Both the position numbers and the translations under genes were made by a program. A model generated the notes under the pieces. The model saw nothing but the letters and a program-made list of their open reading frames with translations, was not told the origin of the DNA and searched no databases. From contig FPJT01000005.1 of NCBI GenBank assembly GCA_900119535.1, positions 62,001 through 126,000 on the forward strand: a stretch of 64,000 bases of DNA, read 5' to 3'. This stretch comes from Ruminococcus sp. XPD3002. GTDB lineage: Bacteria > Bacillota > Clostridia > Oscillospirales > Ruminococcaceae. How positions within the stretch are numbered: position 1 is the first letter of the stretch; every line of letters begins with the position of its first letter. Positions 25,557 through 33,910 of this stretch are shown piece by piece.

Positions 25557-26884
25557 TCCAGAGCTTTCTGCCCGGTGAAGTTACTCCCGAACAGGCTATG
25601 ATGATAGGCGAAGAATTATGTCACCGCCTGCTTGGTGAGCAGTACCAGTTTGTGATAGCTACACACATAGATCATTCTCATATTCACAACCACATCGTTT
25701 TCAATAATACAAACATGATCTCAGGTTATACTTTTGAGACTGAACATAATCAGGGAAAGAAGTCTGAAAGGGCGTGGGCAGAGATACAAAAGCTGTCCGA
25801 TGATATATGCCGTGAGAACGGTCTGTCTGTCATTGAACAGCCGAAAAGCAAGGGCGTTTCTCACTATGAATATGAAGCGAGAAAGTCGGGCATTTCATGG
25901 AAAGAGCATCTGCGTCAGATACTCCAAGCGATCATTGTGCAGAGTACCAGCCTTGATGATTTTTTCAGCCGATGCACCGAACATAATATTGAGTATGTTT
26001 ACAAGCCCGAAAACAAGGTGAAACTGAAATACCGTCCGCAGGGCAAGGAGCGTTTTGTAAGAGCAGATACACTTGGAGAAGAATATACTCCCGAAGCTAT
26101 AACAGAGAGCATCATGCGTATGCAGAATGCTCTTGCTGTCGCACAGCGATTTACAATGAACAAAGCAGACGAAGCCTCAGCTATTACAGCCGAGCCGAAG
26201 TCTGCCAATTCAGCAGTTATTACCACAGATGATTTTATCGTCAGCGGAGCGGAAAACAGTATCACCGCCCCTGAAACAGATGCACCTGAAAAAGAAGAAA
26301 AAGCTGACGGCTGGGCAAGCATCAGAGGTATGCGTATCTGTGATGATATTATTGCTGACATGGAGAGTTTTGGCATTCATTCGCTTGCGGAGTACAACGC
26401 TCTCAGCGTTACGGGCTGGACCAAGCGCGAAGAACTCGGTAAAAAACTCGGCAAGCTGAAATCAAAGATACTTGCCATTGATGAGCTTATCGCAAAGATC
26501 AACCACCTGAAAGAGCTGTCTGATACATACAAGGAGTATAAGGGGCTGACAGGATTCAAACAGAGCCGTTTCAGGAAGAAAAATGCTGCCGCTATTGATG
26601 ACTATGAGCAGACAAACAGCTACATCTGGGAGCATATCGTGCCTTACAAGCAGGACGATAAAGCTCCGACAGTGAAGCAACTCACCGACCGCAGTAATGA
26701 CATGAAGCTGAGATTTAACGCAATGGCTCAGGAGTATAACCATTTGCTTGAAGTAGAAGCGGTTATGGGCAAATACAGCCGTGAGATCAGGAGACACATC
26801 ACACAGCAGCAGAACCGCCGTGCCGCCCAGCAGAGCCGAGAACGCAGGCAGGGCAGGAACAGACGCAATTCAGAGCTTGAATGA
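25355..26884 (+). CDS. MOBP relaxase (MobA/VirD2 family), third module
   Basis: This is a 509-residue relaxase. MAITTIHPVRRTVSAAIRYI with DGDKTG is the usual N-terminus of this family, which supports the TTG start at 25355 despite the long overlap with mobC. The metal site HIDHSHIHNHIV is at about 104-115, followed by FNNTNMISGYTF. Later segments are GRFVRADTL-like (KERFVRADTLGEEYT) and a C-terminal coiled region ending in an Arg/Gln-rich tail. It nicks oriT for trans-mobilisation. Its stop is followed at once by the GCGCAAT promoter of the next gene. Confidence 0.92.
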   Translation: MAITTIHPVRRTVSAAIRYIIDGDKTGDHSLVQSFMCEGKPERAAEQFREVRQRVGTGRSTTLAQHLIQSFLPGEVTPEQAMMIGEELCHRLLGEQYQFVIATHIDHSHIHNHIVFNNTNMISGYTFETEHNQGKKSERAWAEIQKLSDDICRENGLSVIEQPKSKGVSHYEYEARKSGISWKEHLRQILQAIIVQSTSLDDFFSRCTEHNIEYVYKPENKVKLKYRPQGKERFVRADTLGEEYTPEAITESIMRMQNALAVAQRFTMNKADEASAITAEPKSANSAVITTDDFIVSGAENSITAPETDAPEKEEKADGWASIRGMRICDDIIADMESFGIHSLAEYNALSVTGWTKREELGKKLGKLKSKILAIDELIAKINHLKELSDTYKEYKGLTGFKQSRFRKKNAAAIDDYEQTNSYIWEHIVPYKQDDKAPTVKQLTDRSNDMKLRFNAMAQEYNHLLEVEAVMGKYSREIRRHITQQQNRRAAQQSRERRQGRNRRNSELE

Positions 26885-26986
26885 TATAGCGCAATACACC
26901 GGGGATTTTCCTCTTTTTACTGCGCCCTTCACAAGAATTATTACAATTCCCCTGATAGGCTGGACTCCTGCTTTATTATGGTATAT
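26885..26986 (+). promoter_or_regulatory. Promoter of the small acidic gene, copy 1
   Basis: TATAGCGCAAT (26885-26895) with TGCGC (26921-26925) forms the GCGC operator-like pair. Then comes TTCACAAGAATTATTACAAT, then TGGACT, a 17-base spacer and TATACT ending near 26986. The same series occurs at 42887-42995. Confidence 0.65.
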
Positions 26987-27021
26987 ACTGTATCTACAAT
27001 AATGTTTTGGAGGAAACAGCT

Positions 27022-27234
27022 ATGTTGAAAACACCTGAATTGGCAATGCCCAAAAGTCAGACGGTCATTACCGTATGCAACGGCAGGCATGAGGTCTGGA
27101 CAGACTACGAAGAAGCTAAGGCATATTTCCTTGAAATGATGATGTCTACGGACGGCGAGGAACGTGACCGAGCAGAGTGCGTATACATTCAGCTACTTCA
27201 TGGACTGGATGAGTGTTCGGATGAAGATGAATAA
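27022..27234 (+). CDS. Small acidic mobile-element protein, copy 1
   Basis: This is a 70-residue protein, MLKTPELAMP then TVCNGRHEVWTDYEEAKAYF, LEMMMSTDGEERDRAECVYI and an acidic end LDECSDEDE. I know of no assigned function. GGAGG precedes the ATG at 27022 by 9 bases. It matches the protein at 43023-43232 in 56 of 69 positions. It follows a relaxase here, whereas the copy is followed by an SSB gene. Confidence 0.75.
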   Translation: MLKTPELAMPKSQTVITVCNGRHEVWTDYEEAKAYFLEMMMSTDGEERDRAECVYIQLLHGLDECSDEDE

Positions 27235-27238
27235 AAAA

Positions 27239-27274
27239 ATCAGGGTATTGCAATTCGGCAATGCCCTGATTTCT
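27239..27274. terminator. Bidirectional terminator at the island's left edge
   Basis: ATCAGGGTATTGC (27239-27251), loop AATTCG, GCAATGCCCTGAT (27258-27270) with T-rich sequence on both strands. It separates the plus-strand small gene from the reverse-strand phosphatase gene. Confidence 0.8.
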
Positions 27275-27276
27275 GT

Positions 27277-28254
27277 TTATGACTGAATATTAGTAATTAT
27301 CACAGGAACTGCATCAATCATCTTTCTTTTGCTGTCCCATGATAGCTTTCCGAAAAAAGAAAGCGAACGAATTGGCTTTACGCCAAATGTATGGTTGGAT
27401 GTATACACTGTTCTTTTGCAAACCATGTTTCCTGATGAGGAACGATACTTATTGAACCATATTTCAACAGGTATTACTTCGCATCCATACTTGAAATATG
27501 TGCATACAGCATATGCATCCCAGAAGTAATATCTATCAAGTACACATACAGGTTTTGTTACTGTAAATGAAGCGTATACAGGCTGTTTTTTGTTCAACAG
27601 AGCGTTTATAATCTCCTCGGCAGTATGGTACAGCATACTGCGCTCCGACAATGCTTTCTCAAGCTCACACTTAAGGTCAACAGCTGAATCTCCATTCTCA
27701 TGCGAATAGCCGTCAAGGAGCGTTTCTGGCAATTGCAATTTAGCTATGTGTGTCCTTATAGTTTCTGCATCAGCAGCGTAATAGTATCGGTTATCGTGAT
27801 AATGCTTATACTTTTCGAGTGCATCAAATAGTTTATGATATACCACCTGATTCGGGTAATACTTGTAATCAGCGAATATGTCAATTCCCCGGCGGTAAAA
27901 ATGCTCCAGTATCGCCGCTGCACACCCCGCACTTCTGCTTTGACCGTATTCGCATTGACAGATGATATTCTTACCGTCACGGAATGCTTTGTTGATATAC
28001 TCTGCAAGATCCGGCACTTCGGGGAAGAAGCTATCGTAGGTATATCCCTTTTCCGGCAGATAGTCGAGGTCAAGATCGTCCACCTCGCAATAGAACACAT
28101 CGGCGCGGGCGCTGCTGTAATCGACACGGGAATAGTCTTTGTCGATATGCTTCAGTTCCGGGTCACAAAAGCTGATGACAGCAGTGTTCTCCGGAAAAGA
28201 GCCGTCCGCAATGATTTGTTCGATCGCTTCTCTGGAATAGACAGATACAGTCAT
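27277..28254 (-). CDS. Dual-specificity/tyrosine phosphatase-like protein with unknown C-terminal domain
   Basis: This is a 325-residue protein. Residues ~1-150 form a cysteine-phosphatase-like fold with the P-loop CEYGQSRS (Cys101 and Arg107 in CX5R) following IICQ, preceded by DLAEYINKAF, as in DSP-like enzymes. A general-acid Asp may lie near residues 59-64. The second half (from ~170) is a separate domain with SFTVTKPVCVLDRYYFWDAY and no known match. The substrate could be a protein, a nucleotide or a sugar phosphate. The ATG at 28254 is favoured by GAGGAGGTG close upstream. It is the last gene of the island, 15 bases after the DnaA-like gene. Confidence 0.75.
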   Translation of the reverse strand: MTVSVYSREAIEQIIADGSFPENTAVISFCDPELKHIDKDYSRVDYSSARADVFYCEVDDLDLDYLPEKGYTYDSFFPEVPDLAEYINKAFRDGKNIICQCEYGQSRSAGCAAAILEHFYRRGIDIFADYKYYPNQVVYHKLFDALEKYKHYHDNRYYYAADAETIRTHIAKLQLPETLLDGYSHENGDSAVDLKCELEKALSERSMLYHTAEEIINALLNKKQPVYASFTVTKPVCVLDRYYFWDAYAVCTYFKYGCEVIPVEIWFNKYRSSSGNMVCKRTVYTSNHTFGVKPIRSLSFFGKLSWDSKRKMIDAVPVIITNIQS

Positions 28255-28269
28255 AAGCACCTCCTCACA

Positions 28270-29289
28270 TCAATCAAAACGCCAGTGCAGCCTGCGTACA
28301 CTGCGACGGCTTCTTTGATAGCCTTCACAGAATTTATTGAACTCCTCCTCAAATTCGTCTATCGTTATCTCAATTCTATCATATCCAGCGTGATGCAGCA
28401 TAGGTATGGACAGCACACCGTTGCCGCAAAATCCACCTAGATACGGTATCATATCGTATGAAGAGATCGTATAGATGAGTGCGTGCATAAACAGAATACA
28501 AGTATTCCATTCACATGATTTCAGACCGACCGGCGTTTTGCAATGCAGCAATGTATCCATACGGTTCAGGTAGCATACGATTTTGAGATCCTCACGGTCA
28601 GCATCGAACAATCCGATATACCGGCTGAAATACGCCCAGACTTCTTTGTAATACGCCTTGAATGCATCAATATCGAAATCTGCATCATGCATTAAATTCC
28701 AGCAAAACTGCTCTGATTTGTGCAGTAAATCTTTTCGCTGATTGATGCGCTCTGCGTTGGATTCAAACTGTGCATGGATGTACGCCCGTGTAATGACTGC
28801 AAAATCTCCCCAGAACTCACGAATGACCAGCCTATCCTGAATTCCATATCCTGCTTCCTTCTGAGAAGAAGTCATCATGAAACGCTTGCCGGATTCGCAG
28901 AACGCATTGAAAAGAAGAAGCAGCTCGTCCTGTGTTTTCTCTTTTCCTGCAAGTTCCTGTATATCATCTACCAGAAGCACATCTGCTTGCAAGTACTTCT
29001 CACGGAACTGCTCTGTTGTACCGCCATTACTGATAGTACTTGTAAGAGTGGATACCATATCAGCCGTTGTGGTGAGAATGACTTTGAGATCAGGTGAATT
29101 CTGCTCGATTGCATTTTTAACAGCATAGAGCAGATGTGTCTTGCCGGTTGCTGTACCGCCGAATATTGCTAAGGGCTCAGAATCCGCATTTTCGGCAAAC
29201 TGCTTTGCTTTCTCAAATGCTGTGCGGTTTGCATCGGTAACTGCAAAGCTGTCGAATGTGTATTTGCTGCCATTTTTGTTATCGGACAT
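28270..29289 (-). CDS. DnaA-like AAA+ ATPase lacking the DNA-binding domain
   Basis: This is a 339-residue protein. Residues ~9-160 track bacterial DnaA domain III: YTFDSFAVTDANRTAF, Walker A GGTATGKTH at 44-52, Walker B LLVDDIQELAGKEKTQDE at 105-122, then sensor I MMTSSQ. The arginine-finger region is altered and the DnaA domain IV helix-turn-helix is absent. Instead, residues ~185-339 form a Trp/Cys/Tyr-rich helical domain I do not recognise. It may load or remodel a partner rather than open an origin. It is followed 15 bases later by the phosphatase gene, so they are probably translated together. Confidence 0.8.
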   Translation of the reverse strand: MSDNKNGSKYTFDSFAVTDANRTAFEKAKQFAENADSEPLAIFGGTATGKTHLLYAVKNAIEQNSPDLKVILTTTADMVSTLTSTISNGGTTEQFREKYLQADVLLVDDIQELAGKEKTQDELLLLFNAFCESGKRFMMTSSQKEAGYGIQDRLVIREFWGDFAVITRAYIHAQFESNAERINQRKDLLHKSEQFCWNLMHDADFDIDAFKAYYKEVWAYFSRYIGLFDADREDLKIVCYLNRMDTLLHCKTPVGLKSCEWNTCILFMHALIYTISSYDMIPYLGGFCGNGVLSIPMLHHAGYDRIEITIDEFEEEFNKFCEGYQRSRRSVRRLHWRFD

Positions 29290-29357
29290 AGTTCGACCTC
29301 CGATCAGTTGTTCTTTAACGTGTTAACAGGATGACCTGTGCCATAACCGCTATACTC

Positions 29358-29969
29358 TTATAATATATCAGGCGGTATGCTCAGAGCGTCATCTCTCAAT
29401 GGAAGCGTATTCGTGTAATAATCGAGCATTTCTGAGAAATATGCTTTTAGCGGAAGTGTAGCGCCTGAATGCTTTCCGCCTTCGATTCTGCGAAAGCGTG
29501 AATTGCCAAGCAGCTTCTCTGTAAATGCGTGATCGCCGAGTACCTCATCATCATCTCCAACAATGCAGCTCACGTTGGAAGAGTCTATCTTTGCCAGTTC
29601 ACCAAAAAGCTTCACAAGCGGACGAGTTTTAAATTTAGACAGTATATCCAGAAGAAATGGTGTCAGGCACGGATTGACAAGCATTGCCGGCAGGTCATGA
29701 CGTGCAGACAGCACAGCCGCATAGAATCCCCCCAGACTTGTGCCAACGATCATATCCGCTTTGTACTGCACACGTAGCATATTAAGCGTACCAATAATGT
29801 TGCTTGGCTCCTCACTGTCATAATCAATAGATGGTGAAATGATGTTTTCATATCCAATCTCATGCAGTGCTGTGTAAGCACTGTTTTTCGGACTGCCATG
29901 ATAGCCGTGGACATTGAGGATCGTATAGCCTTTGCAATCAGGATTTGGGAAATGATCATATACTCGCAT
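29358..29969 (-). CDS. YqiA-like alpha/beta-hydrolase (esterase)
   Basis: This is a 203-residue protein with NVHGYHGSPKNS near the N-terminus (oxyanion turn), the nucleophile elbow GTSLGG with Ser78, and a late His in EGGKHSGATLP. GDDDEVLG carries the acid residue. These fit the YqiA/YcfP esterase family, which hydrolyses small acyl esters or thioesters. The ATG at 29969 has CGGAGG 6 bases before it and is preferred over 29996. It is in the same direction as the flanking DnaA-like and ADP-ribosylglycohydrolase genes, with gaps of 68 and 48 bases. Confidence 0.78.
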   Translation of the reverse strand: MRVYDHFPNPDCKGYTILNVHGYHGSPKNSAYTALHEIGYENIISPSIDYDSEEPSNIIGTLNMLRVQYKADMIVGTSLGGFYAAVLSARHDLPAMLVNPCLTPFLLDILSKFKTRPLVKLFGELAKIDSSNVSCIVGDDDEVLGDHAFTEKLLGNSRFRRIEGGKHSGATLPLKAYFSEMLDYYTNTLPLRDDALSIPPDIL

Positions 29970-30017
29970 AGCAAACCTCCGTTCTTTGCAGAGCACACAT
30001 ATGGTATTGGTGGTTTA

Positions 30018-31043
30018 TCAGCTTTTATCACATAGATGATCAGCTACCTTAACAATCAGATCGTGCAGCTCCAAACGCTCCTTGTATTTCTGCGGGATAG
30101 CATTGTAGCCTATATATGCTCCGAGGATGTTTCCACAGACTGCTCCGGTGGAATCACTGTCGCCATTATGATTCACAGCAGTTCTCAGCGCCATATCAAA
30201 ATCGTTCTCGTACCTCAAAGCGCAGTAAACAGCGATTGCAAGCGTTTCCTCGGCTACCCAGCCTTCACCGAGCTGATGTATGGCTGAAAGGTTGTCCTGT
30301 CCTGTTTCCGCAAGCTGAACAGCTTTCTGCATGATAGCAGTAAATTCGGATATATGTTCTGCTTTTGGGAACAGCTTTTCCATCGCTGCGATAGAATCGT
30401 TTATGGCAGCTTTGAGCGGTATATCGCTTTCTGTTACTGCTCTGACGATATGCGCCAATGCAGCGGCAGGAATAAAGCCAAGATCGTGACCGTGCGTTAG
30501 TGCTGCTGCTTCTGCTGCAAGCATATCGGAGTATTCGTATGAAATATCAGTATCGGTGAAATACAGTCCAATCGGTGCAACACGCATAACACCGCCGCAG
30601 CCTTTGCTGTCGTTGATCGGAACTTCGACTGTTCCGTTTGCACCTGCTTTGATCTCTGTCATACAGGTCGTTCCGGGACATCTTCTATGGTACAATTCCG
30701 GCACACGCATAAGACGTGAGCAATGCTTTTCGTCCTGCACTGGGCATACTTCGCTCTGTGTCTGATACCAGCACTTGTACATTTCCCTGATGCTGCTTAT
30801 GTAATCGGGAATGTTACTTTTGCTGCCGGCAAGCAGCATACCTTCCGCCGAAAACAGCGTCATCTGTGTATCATCCGATATCTCGGCGACATCATCGTCC
30901 AATATCAAATCGTATTCGGTGATGCCATCTTTGCCATACTCAGAGAAGATCTCATCCTCTCTTTTGAATTCCACTGCATATCCCAGAGCATCTCCGGCTG
31001 CCCCGCCTATGAGGCAGCCACGGAATTTGTCGATATTTCGCAT
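30018..31043 (-). CDS. ADP-ribosylglycohydrolase family protein
   Basis: This is a 341-residue ARH/DraG-type enzyme that would remove ADP-ribose from a protein, nucleic acid or small molecule. FRGCLIGGAAGDALGYAVEF is the family start. ISDDTQMT has the metal ligands Asp57, Asp58 and Thr59. DSKGCGGVMRVAPIGL is at about 145-160, and NHNGDSDSTG (291-300) carries the second metal-ligand set. All are intact, so it should be catalytically active. It lies mid-island between the esterase and the 196-residue gene. No ADP-ribosyltransferase is recognised nearby, so its target is unknown. Confidence 0.92.
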   Translation of the reverse strand: MRNIDKFRGCLIGGAAGDALGYAVEFKREDEIFSEYGKDGITEYDLILDDDVAEISDDTQMTLFSAEGMLLAGSKSNIPDYISSIREMYKCWYQTQSEVCPVQDEKHCSRLMRVPELYHRRCPGTTCMTEIKAGANGTVEVPINDSKGCGGVMRVAPIGLYFTDTDISYEYSDMLAAEAAALTHGHDLGFIPAAALAHIVRAVTESDIPLKAAINDSIAAMEKLFPKAEHISEFTAIMQKAVQLAETGQDNLSAIHQLGEGWVAEETLAIAVYCALRYENDFDMALRTAVNHNGDSDSTGAVCGNILGAYIGYNAIPQKYKERLELHDLIVKVADHLCDKS

Positions 31044-31075
31044 TTGAACCTCCTGAAACAGACAGCTTTTATACG

Positions 31076-31666
31076 TTACTTCGCATCCTTGTCGATATTG
31101 TTTATGAACTTGTCAACGTAGAAACCTTCCTGCTTGTCGTCAACTGTCTCTAAATAAACGCCTATTTTTCCACAGAATCGAGCATAAGCATCTATGTACT
31201 TCCTGTAATCTTTGTCATCTTTATATGAGAAATGCTCCTCTAAGTAGTCTGCATTAACCCTGTCGTATATCGGGAACATATTAGGATTACAGTGATGACA
31301 GTATTTCGATGCAAAAGAAAGCAAAAAACGTCCTCTTGTTTTTGCTGCCTTGGCTAAATCTATAACAAGTGCAGCAGCAACATCTTTGTCTGTTGTTTTT
31401 ATTCTTGATTGAAAGCTCTCGCTGACTATAAAATCCGCAAGCTCGCCACCCTCATCTGGAGCTGACGACTTACCGAATGAGAGATGAGTAGAATACTTTG
31501 AGTTGATAGTTATTATCTGTTGCAATGCAGTCTCATGGTCAACATTGACCTTGAAGTTATCCTGAAACTCCAATTCGCCCTTGAACCATGGAAACGCCTT
31601 TTCGTTATTGCGAAGATCCTTTTTGAACTGCTCGTAACCTTTGTTGTTAACTTCGTAATTTAACAT
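31076..31666 (-). CDS. Uncharacterised helical protein, 196 residues
   Basis: This is a soluble, mostly helical protein. The most distinctive stretch is GRFLLSFASKYCHHCNPNMF followed by PIYDRVNADYLEEHF near residues 110-145. A K-[YF]-x-H then P-x-x-FPIYD pattern recurs in uncharacterised phage- and defence-associated proteins as I remember them, but I cannot name the family. The ATG follows a good GGAGG site (complement of cctcc at 31674-31678). It is 32 bases upstream of the ADP-ribosylglycohydrolase gene and probably in its operon. A 256-base gap without a credible gene separates it from the gene upstream. Confidence 0.6.
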   Translation of the reverse strand: MLNYEVNNKGYEQFKKDLRNNEKAFPWFKGELEFQDNFKVNVDHETALQQIITINSKYSTHLSFGKSSAPDEGGELADFIVSESFQSRIKTTDKDVAAALVIDLAKAAKTRGRFLLSFASKYCHHCNPNMFPIYDRVNADYLEEHFSYKDDKDYRKYIDAYARFCGKIGVYLETVDDKQEGFYVDKFINNIDKDAK

Positions 31667-31922
31667 AATCTATACCTCCTGAAAAGTAATAGAATTTGAA
31701 TTAGACTATCTGCATATAAGATGCCAGCCTGAAACCGAACTTCCGCTGACAGATAAAGTTTTTATTACAGTTCTCACAGCCGAATTATTTTTTCATTGGA
31801 AGTCAGAAACATTGAACCCTGACCTAAACCAATAAAGAAAGATAATAACGGACAACGATAACCTTGAACATGAACATAGTCATATTCAAAAGGAGGCGTG
31901 AGAACCGCAAACGGAAAGAACA

Positions 31923-32432
31923 TCAGATATCTATATCAAATTCGACAGTGCTGTTGACCAGATCAAGTGCTGTCTGAGCTTTTGCCAATGTTTCGGCAAT
32001 ATCTGTATAATACCTGCCAACTTCTTCGATGTCGTAATTTGCGTACTTATAGTCGATGATATTACCGCCGCCGGAATAACCGGAATTGACACGCACTTTC
32101 GGCATTGCGTCTCTCATTTTAGAGAGGGTAGCACATTCCGCATTAAGCTGAGGAAGATATACAAGCATCTCGTCGATCGTAATATTAAAATCCGGGATAA
32201 TCGTTGTTGTGTTGAACACGTTTATTGCGTGTTTTACTTTGCGGATCTTACACGCAACCTCTGCCTGAGCATCACGCATTTCCTTGAAATTGTACGCAGG
32301 ACGTACAGATTCGACATCCTCCTGAATTGCGGCTACGAAGCTGCTGGAGTTTGCCTCTTTGAGCTGCAATGCTCTCAGTTCGTCGTTGAGCTGACGCAAC
32401 AGCTTTGCTGCCTGTGATGATGTTACTCGCAT
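31923..32432 (-). CDS. Coiled-coil protein, DIP1984-like
   Basis: This is a 169-residue, largely helical protein. SSQAAKLLRQLNDELRALQL starts it, then an insertion with NFKEMRDAQAEVACKIRKVKHAINVFN, MLVYLPQLNAECATLSKMRD and a glycine patch NSGYSGGG. The spacing of helices and the central N-V-F-N region resemble DIP1984-type proteins of unknown function. The name is tentative. AAGGAGG is found before the ATG. Confidence 0.5.
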   Translation of the reverse strand: MRVTSSQAAKLLRQLNDELRALQLKEANSSSFVAAIQEDVESVRPAYNFKEMRDAQAEVACKIRKVKHAINVFNTTTIIPDFNITIDEMLVYLPQLNAECATLSKMRDAMPKVRVNSGYSGGGNIIDYKYANYDIEEVGRYYTDIAETLAKAQTALDLVNSTVEFDIDI

Positions 32433-32574
32433 ATGTTTTCCTCCTTAAAATTCGTATGGGAATACTTTACTTTGTGATTATAGCAAACTGAACGTGACAA
32501 AACCCTCCATGTGAGCAGTTTAGTTTCTTATCCCTCCTCTGAGCATATCAACCTGTTAACCGCCGTATATTTCT

Positions 32575-33003
32575 TTAACGGTTCCCTAAAAAGAGCTCTA
32601 CGTCCTCGTCCTCCCATGGTTTCCAGAGTGCTTCTGAATAATTCTCAGTCAGGAATTCGGCTGCTTCTTTCTCGGAGCATCCCAATTCTTTGGCAGCGAC
32701 CTTGAGCATCGAAGAATACGCATAGTCGCCGTATCTTGCCCTGAGATACCCATCTGAACCAATCTCGCACGACTCGGCTCTTTCGGCACGCCTCACTTTG
32801 AGCTGCATTATCTGCTGCCGCATCAGTTTACAATTCTCTTCGTCTTTTGCCTTCTTAGCAGCTTCTTCAGCAGCTTTCTGTCGTGCAGCCCGATCCTTTT
32901 CCTGTGTTTCTATGCACTTTCTTTGCCATGCCTCGTCTCTTTTTTTCTCTTCTTCCTTATAATGCTGCCATGAAACCTTGATAGAATCAAAAAAACCTGC
33001 CAT
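32575..33003 (-). CDS. Coiled-coil protein with one copy of a new repeat domain
   Basis: This is a 142-residue protein. Residues ~10-72 are an extremely charged coiled coil (KKRDEAWQRKCIETQEKDRA). Residues ~74-142 are a domain beginning RAESCEIGSDGYLRARYGDY and ending LWKPWEDEDVELFLGNR. The same domain, ending in the same WED and LGNR, occurs twice in the protein encoded just upstream. It follows that gene by 14 bases, so they are co-translated partners. No known domain matches. Confidence 0.7.
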   Translation of the reverse strand: MAGFFDSIKVSWQHYKEEEKKRDEAWQRKCIETQEKDRAARQKAAEEAAKKAKDEENCKLMRQQIMQLKVRRAERAESCEIGSDGYLRARYGDYAYSSMLKVAAKELGCSEKEAAEFLTENYSEALWKPWEDEDVELFLGNR

Positions 33004-33017
33004 ACCAATTCCTCCTA

Positions 33018-33884
33018 TCAGCGGTTACCTAAAAGCTGTTCGAGTTCTTTATCTTCCCATGATCTCCATATGTCCTCTGAGTAGCTTCCTGACAGATAAG
33101 TATTTGCATTATCTTTGGTGATCCCTAATTGCTTGATCACCATATCTAGCATCGTCTGATAAGCGTGCTCGCCGTATCGGGCTATGAGGTACTCAGCCGA
33201 ACCGATCTCAGAAGAGCGAACTTTTTCGGCTCTGTCCATCAATTCCCTATCAGCATCTTTTACAGACTTTTGCTCAGCCTTGATCTTCGATATGAAATCT
33301 ATCAGCGTTCTGCATTTCGGCTCGTACTCTGCCCTTTGTTTCTCCTCCAGGCTCAATAACGCCTCGACCTCCGCACATTCGTATCTTTTCCAGTTTGGAT
33401 CGTCCGGAGAATAATCTTCTGCAATGAGCTCTTCTATTTTATGGATATTGTATCCGCCACCGCGTGTGAGCCTGTATTGGTTATGCTTATACGCATCGAT
33501 ACCGTATCTTGCCTCGAGATAATCACGTGAGCCAACATAAGATGATCTGACTTTTTCAGCCCTATAAACTATCCCCTCAGGAGTACGCTCAGAGGCTCTT
33601 ATCTTTTCTTCTGTTGCCTTTAGCTGTTCCTCCAGTATCGCTATTCCACGGTTTTGAACACTTGGCTGACTGTACCTTGCTCTACGTTCTTCCGCTCTGC
33701 GTGTCCTTTCCTCTCTATCACGCTCAGCAGCTCTGCGGCGTTCTTCTGCTTCACGCTGCTTTGCGGCACGCTGTTCCTCTTCCCTCAGCATTTTTCTCTG
33801 AGCCTCTGCGAATATCTCGGCTTCTCTTTTGAGCCTGTCTCTCTCGTTAGGAGAAAGAATTCCACTCGGATTATCCCAAGCCAT
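33018..33884 (-). CDS. Coiled-coil protein with two copies of the new repeat domain
   Basis: This is a 288-residue protein. The first ~75 residues are an Arg/Glu-rich coiled coil (EAEERRRAAERDREERTRRA). Two domains follow. The first (~105-175) starts RAEKVRSSYVGSRDYLEARY, has a divergent middle and ends in EVEALLSL. The second (~218-288) starts RAEKVRSSEIGSAEYLIARY and ends DIWRSWEDKELEQLLGNR. A charged linker joins them. The RAEKVRSS-x-x-GS-x-x-YL-x-ARYG core is shared with the 142-residue partner. It may be a scaffold or polymer-forming pair. Good GGAGG site. Confidence 0.7.
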   Translation of the reverse strand: MAWDNPSGILSPNERDRLKREAEIFAEAQRKMLREEEQRAAKQREAEERRRAAERDREERTRRAEERRARYSQPSVQNRGIAILEEQLKATEEKIRASERTPEGIVYRAEKVRSSYVGSRDYLEARYGIDAYKHNQYRLTRGGGYNIHKIEELIAEDYSPDDPNWKRYECAEVEALLSLEEKQRAEYEPKCRTLIDFISKIKAEQKSVKDADRELMDRAEKVRSSEIGSAEYLIARYGEHAYQTMLDMVIKQLGITKDNANTYLSGSYSEDIWRSWEDKELEQLLGNR

Positions 33885-33910
33885 AGTTAGTCCTCCTTAT
33901 CTATGAGCTC

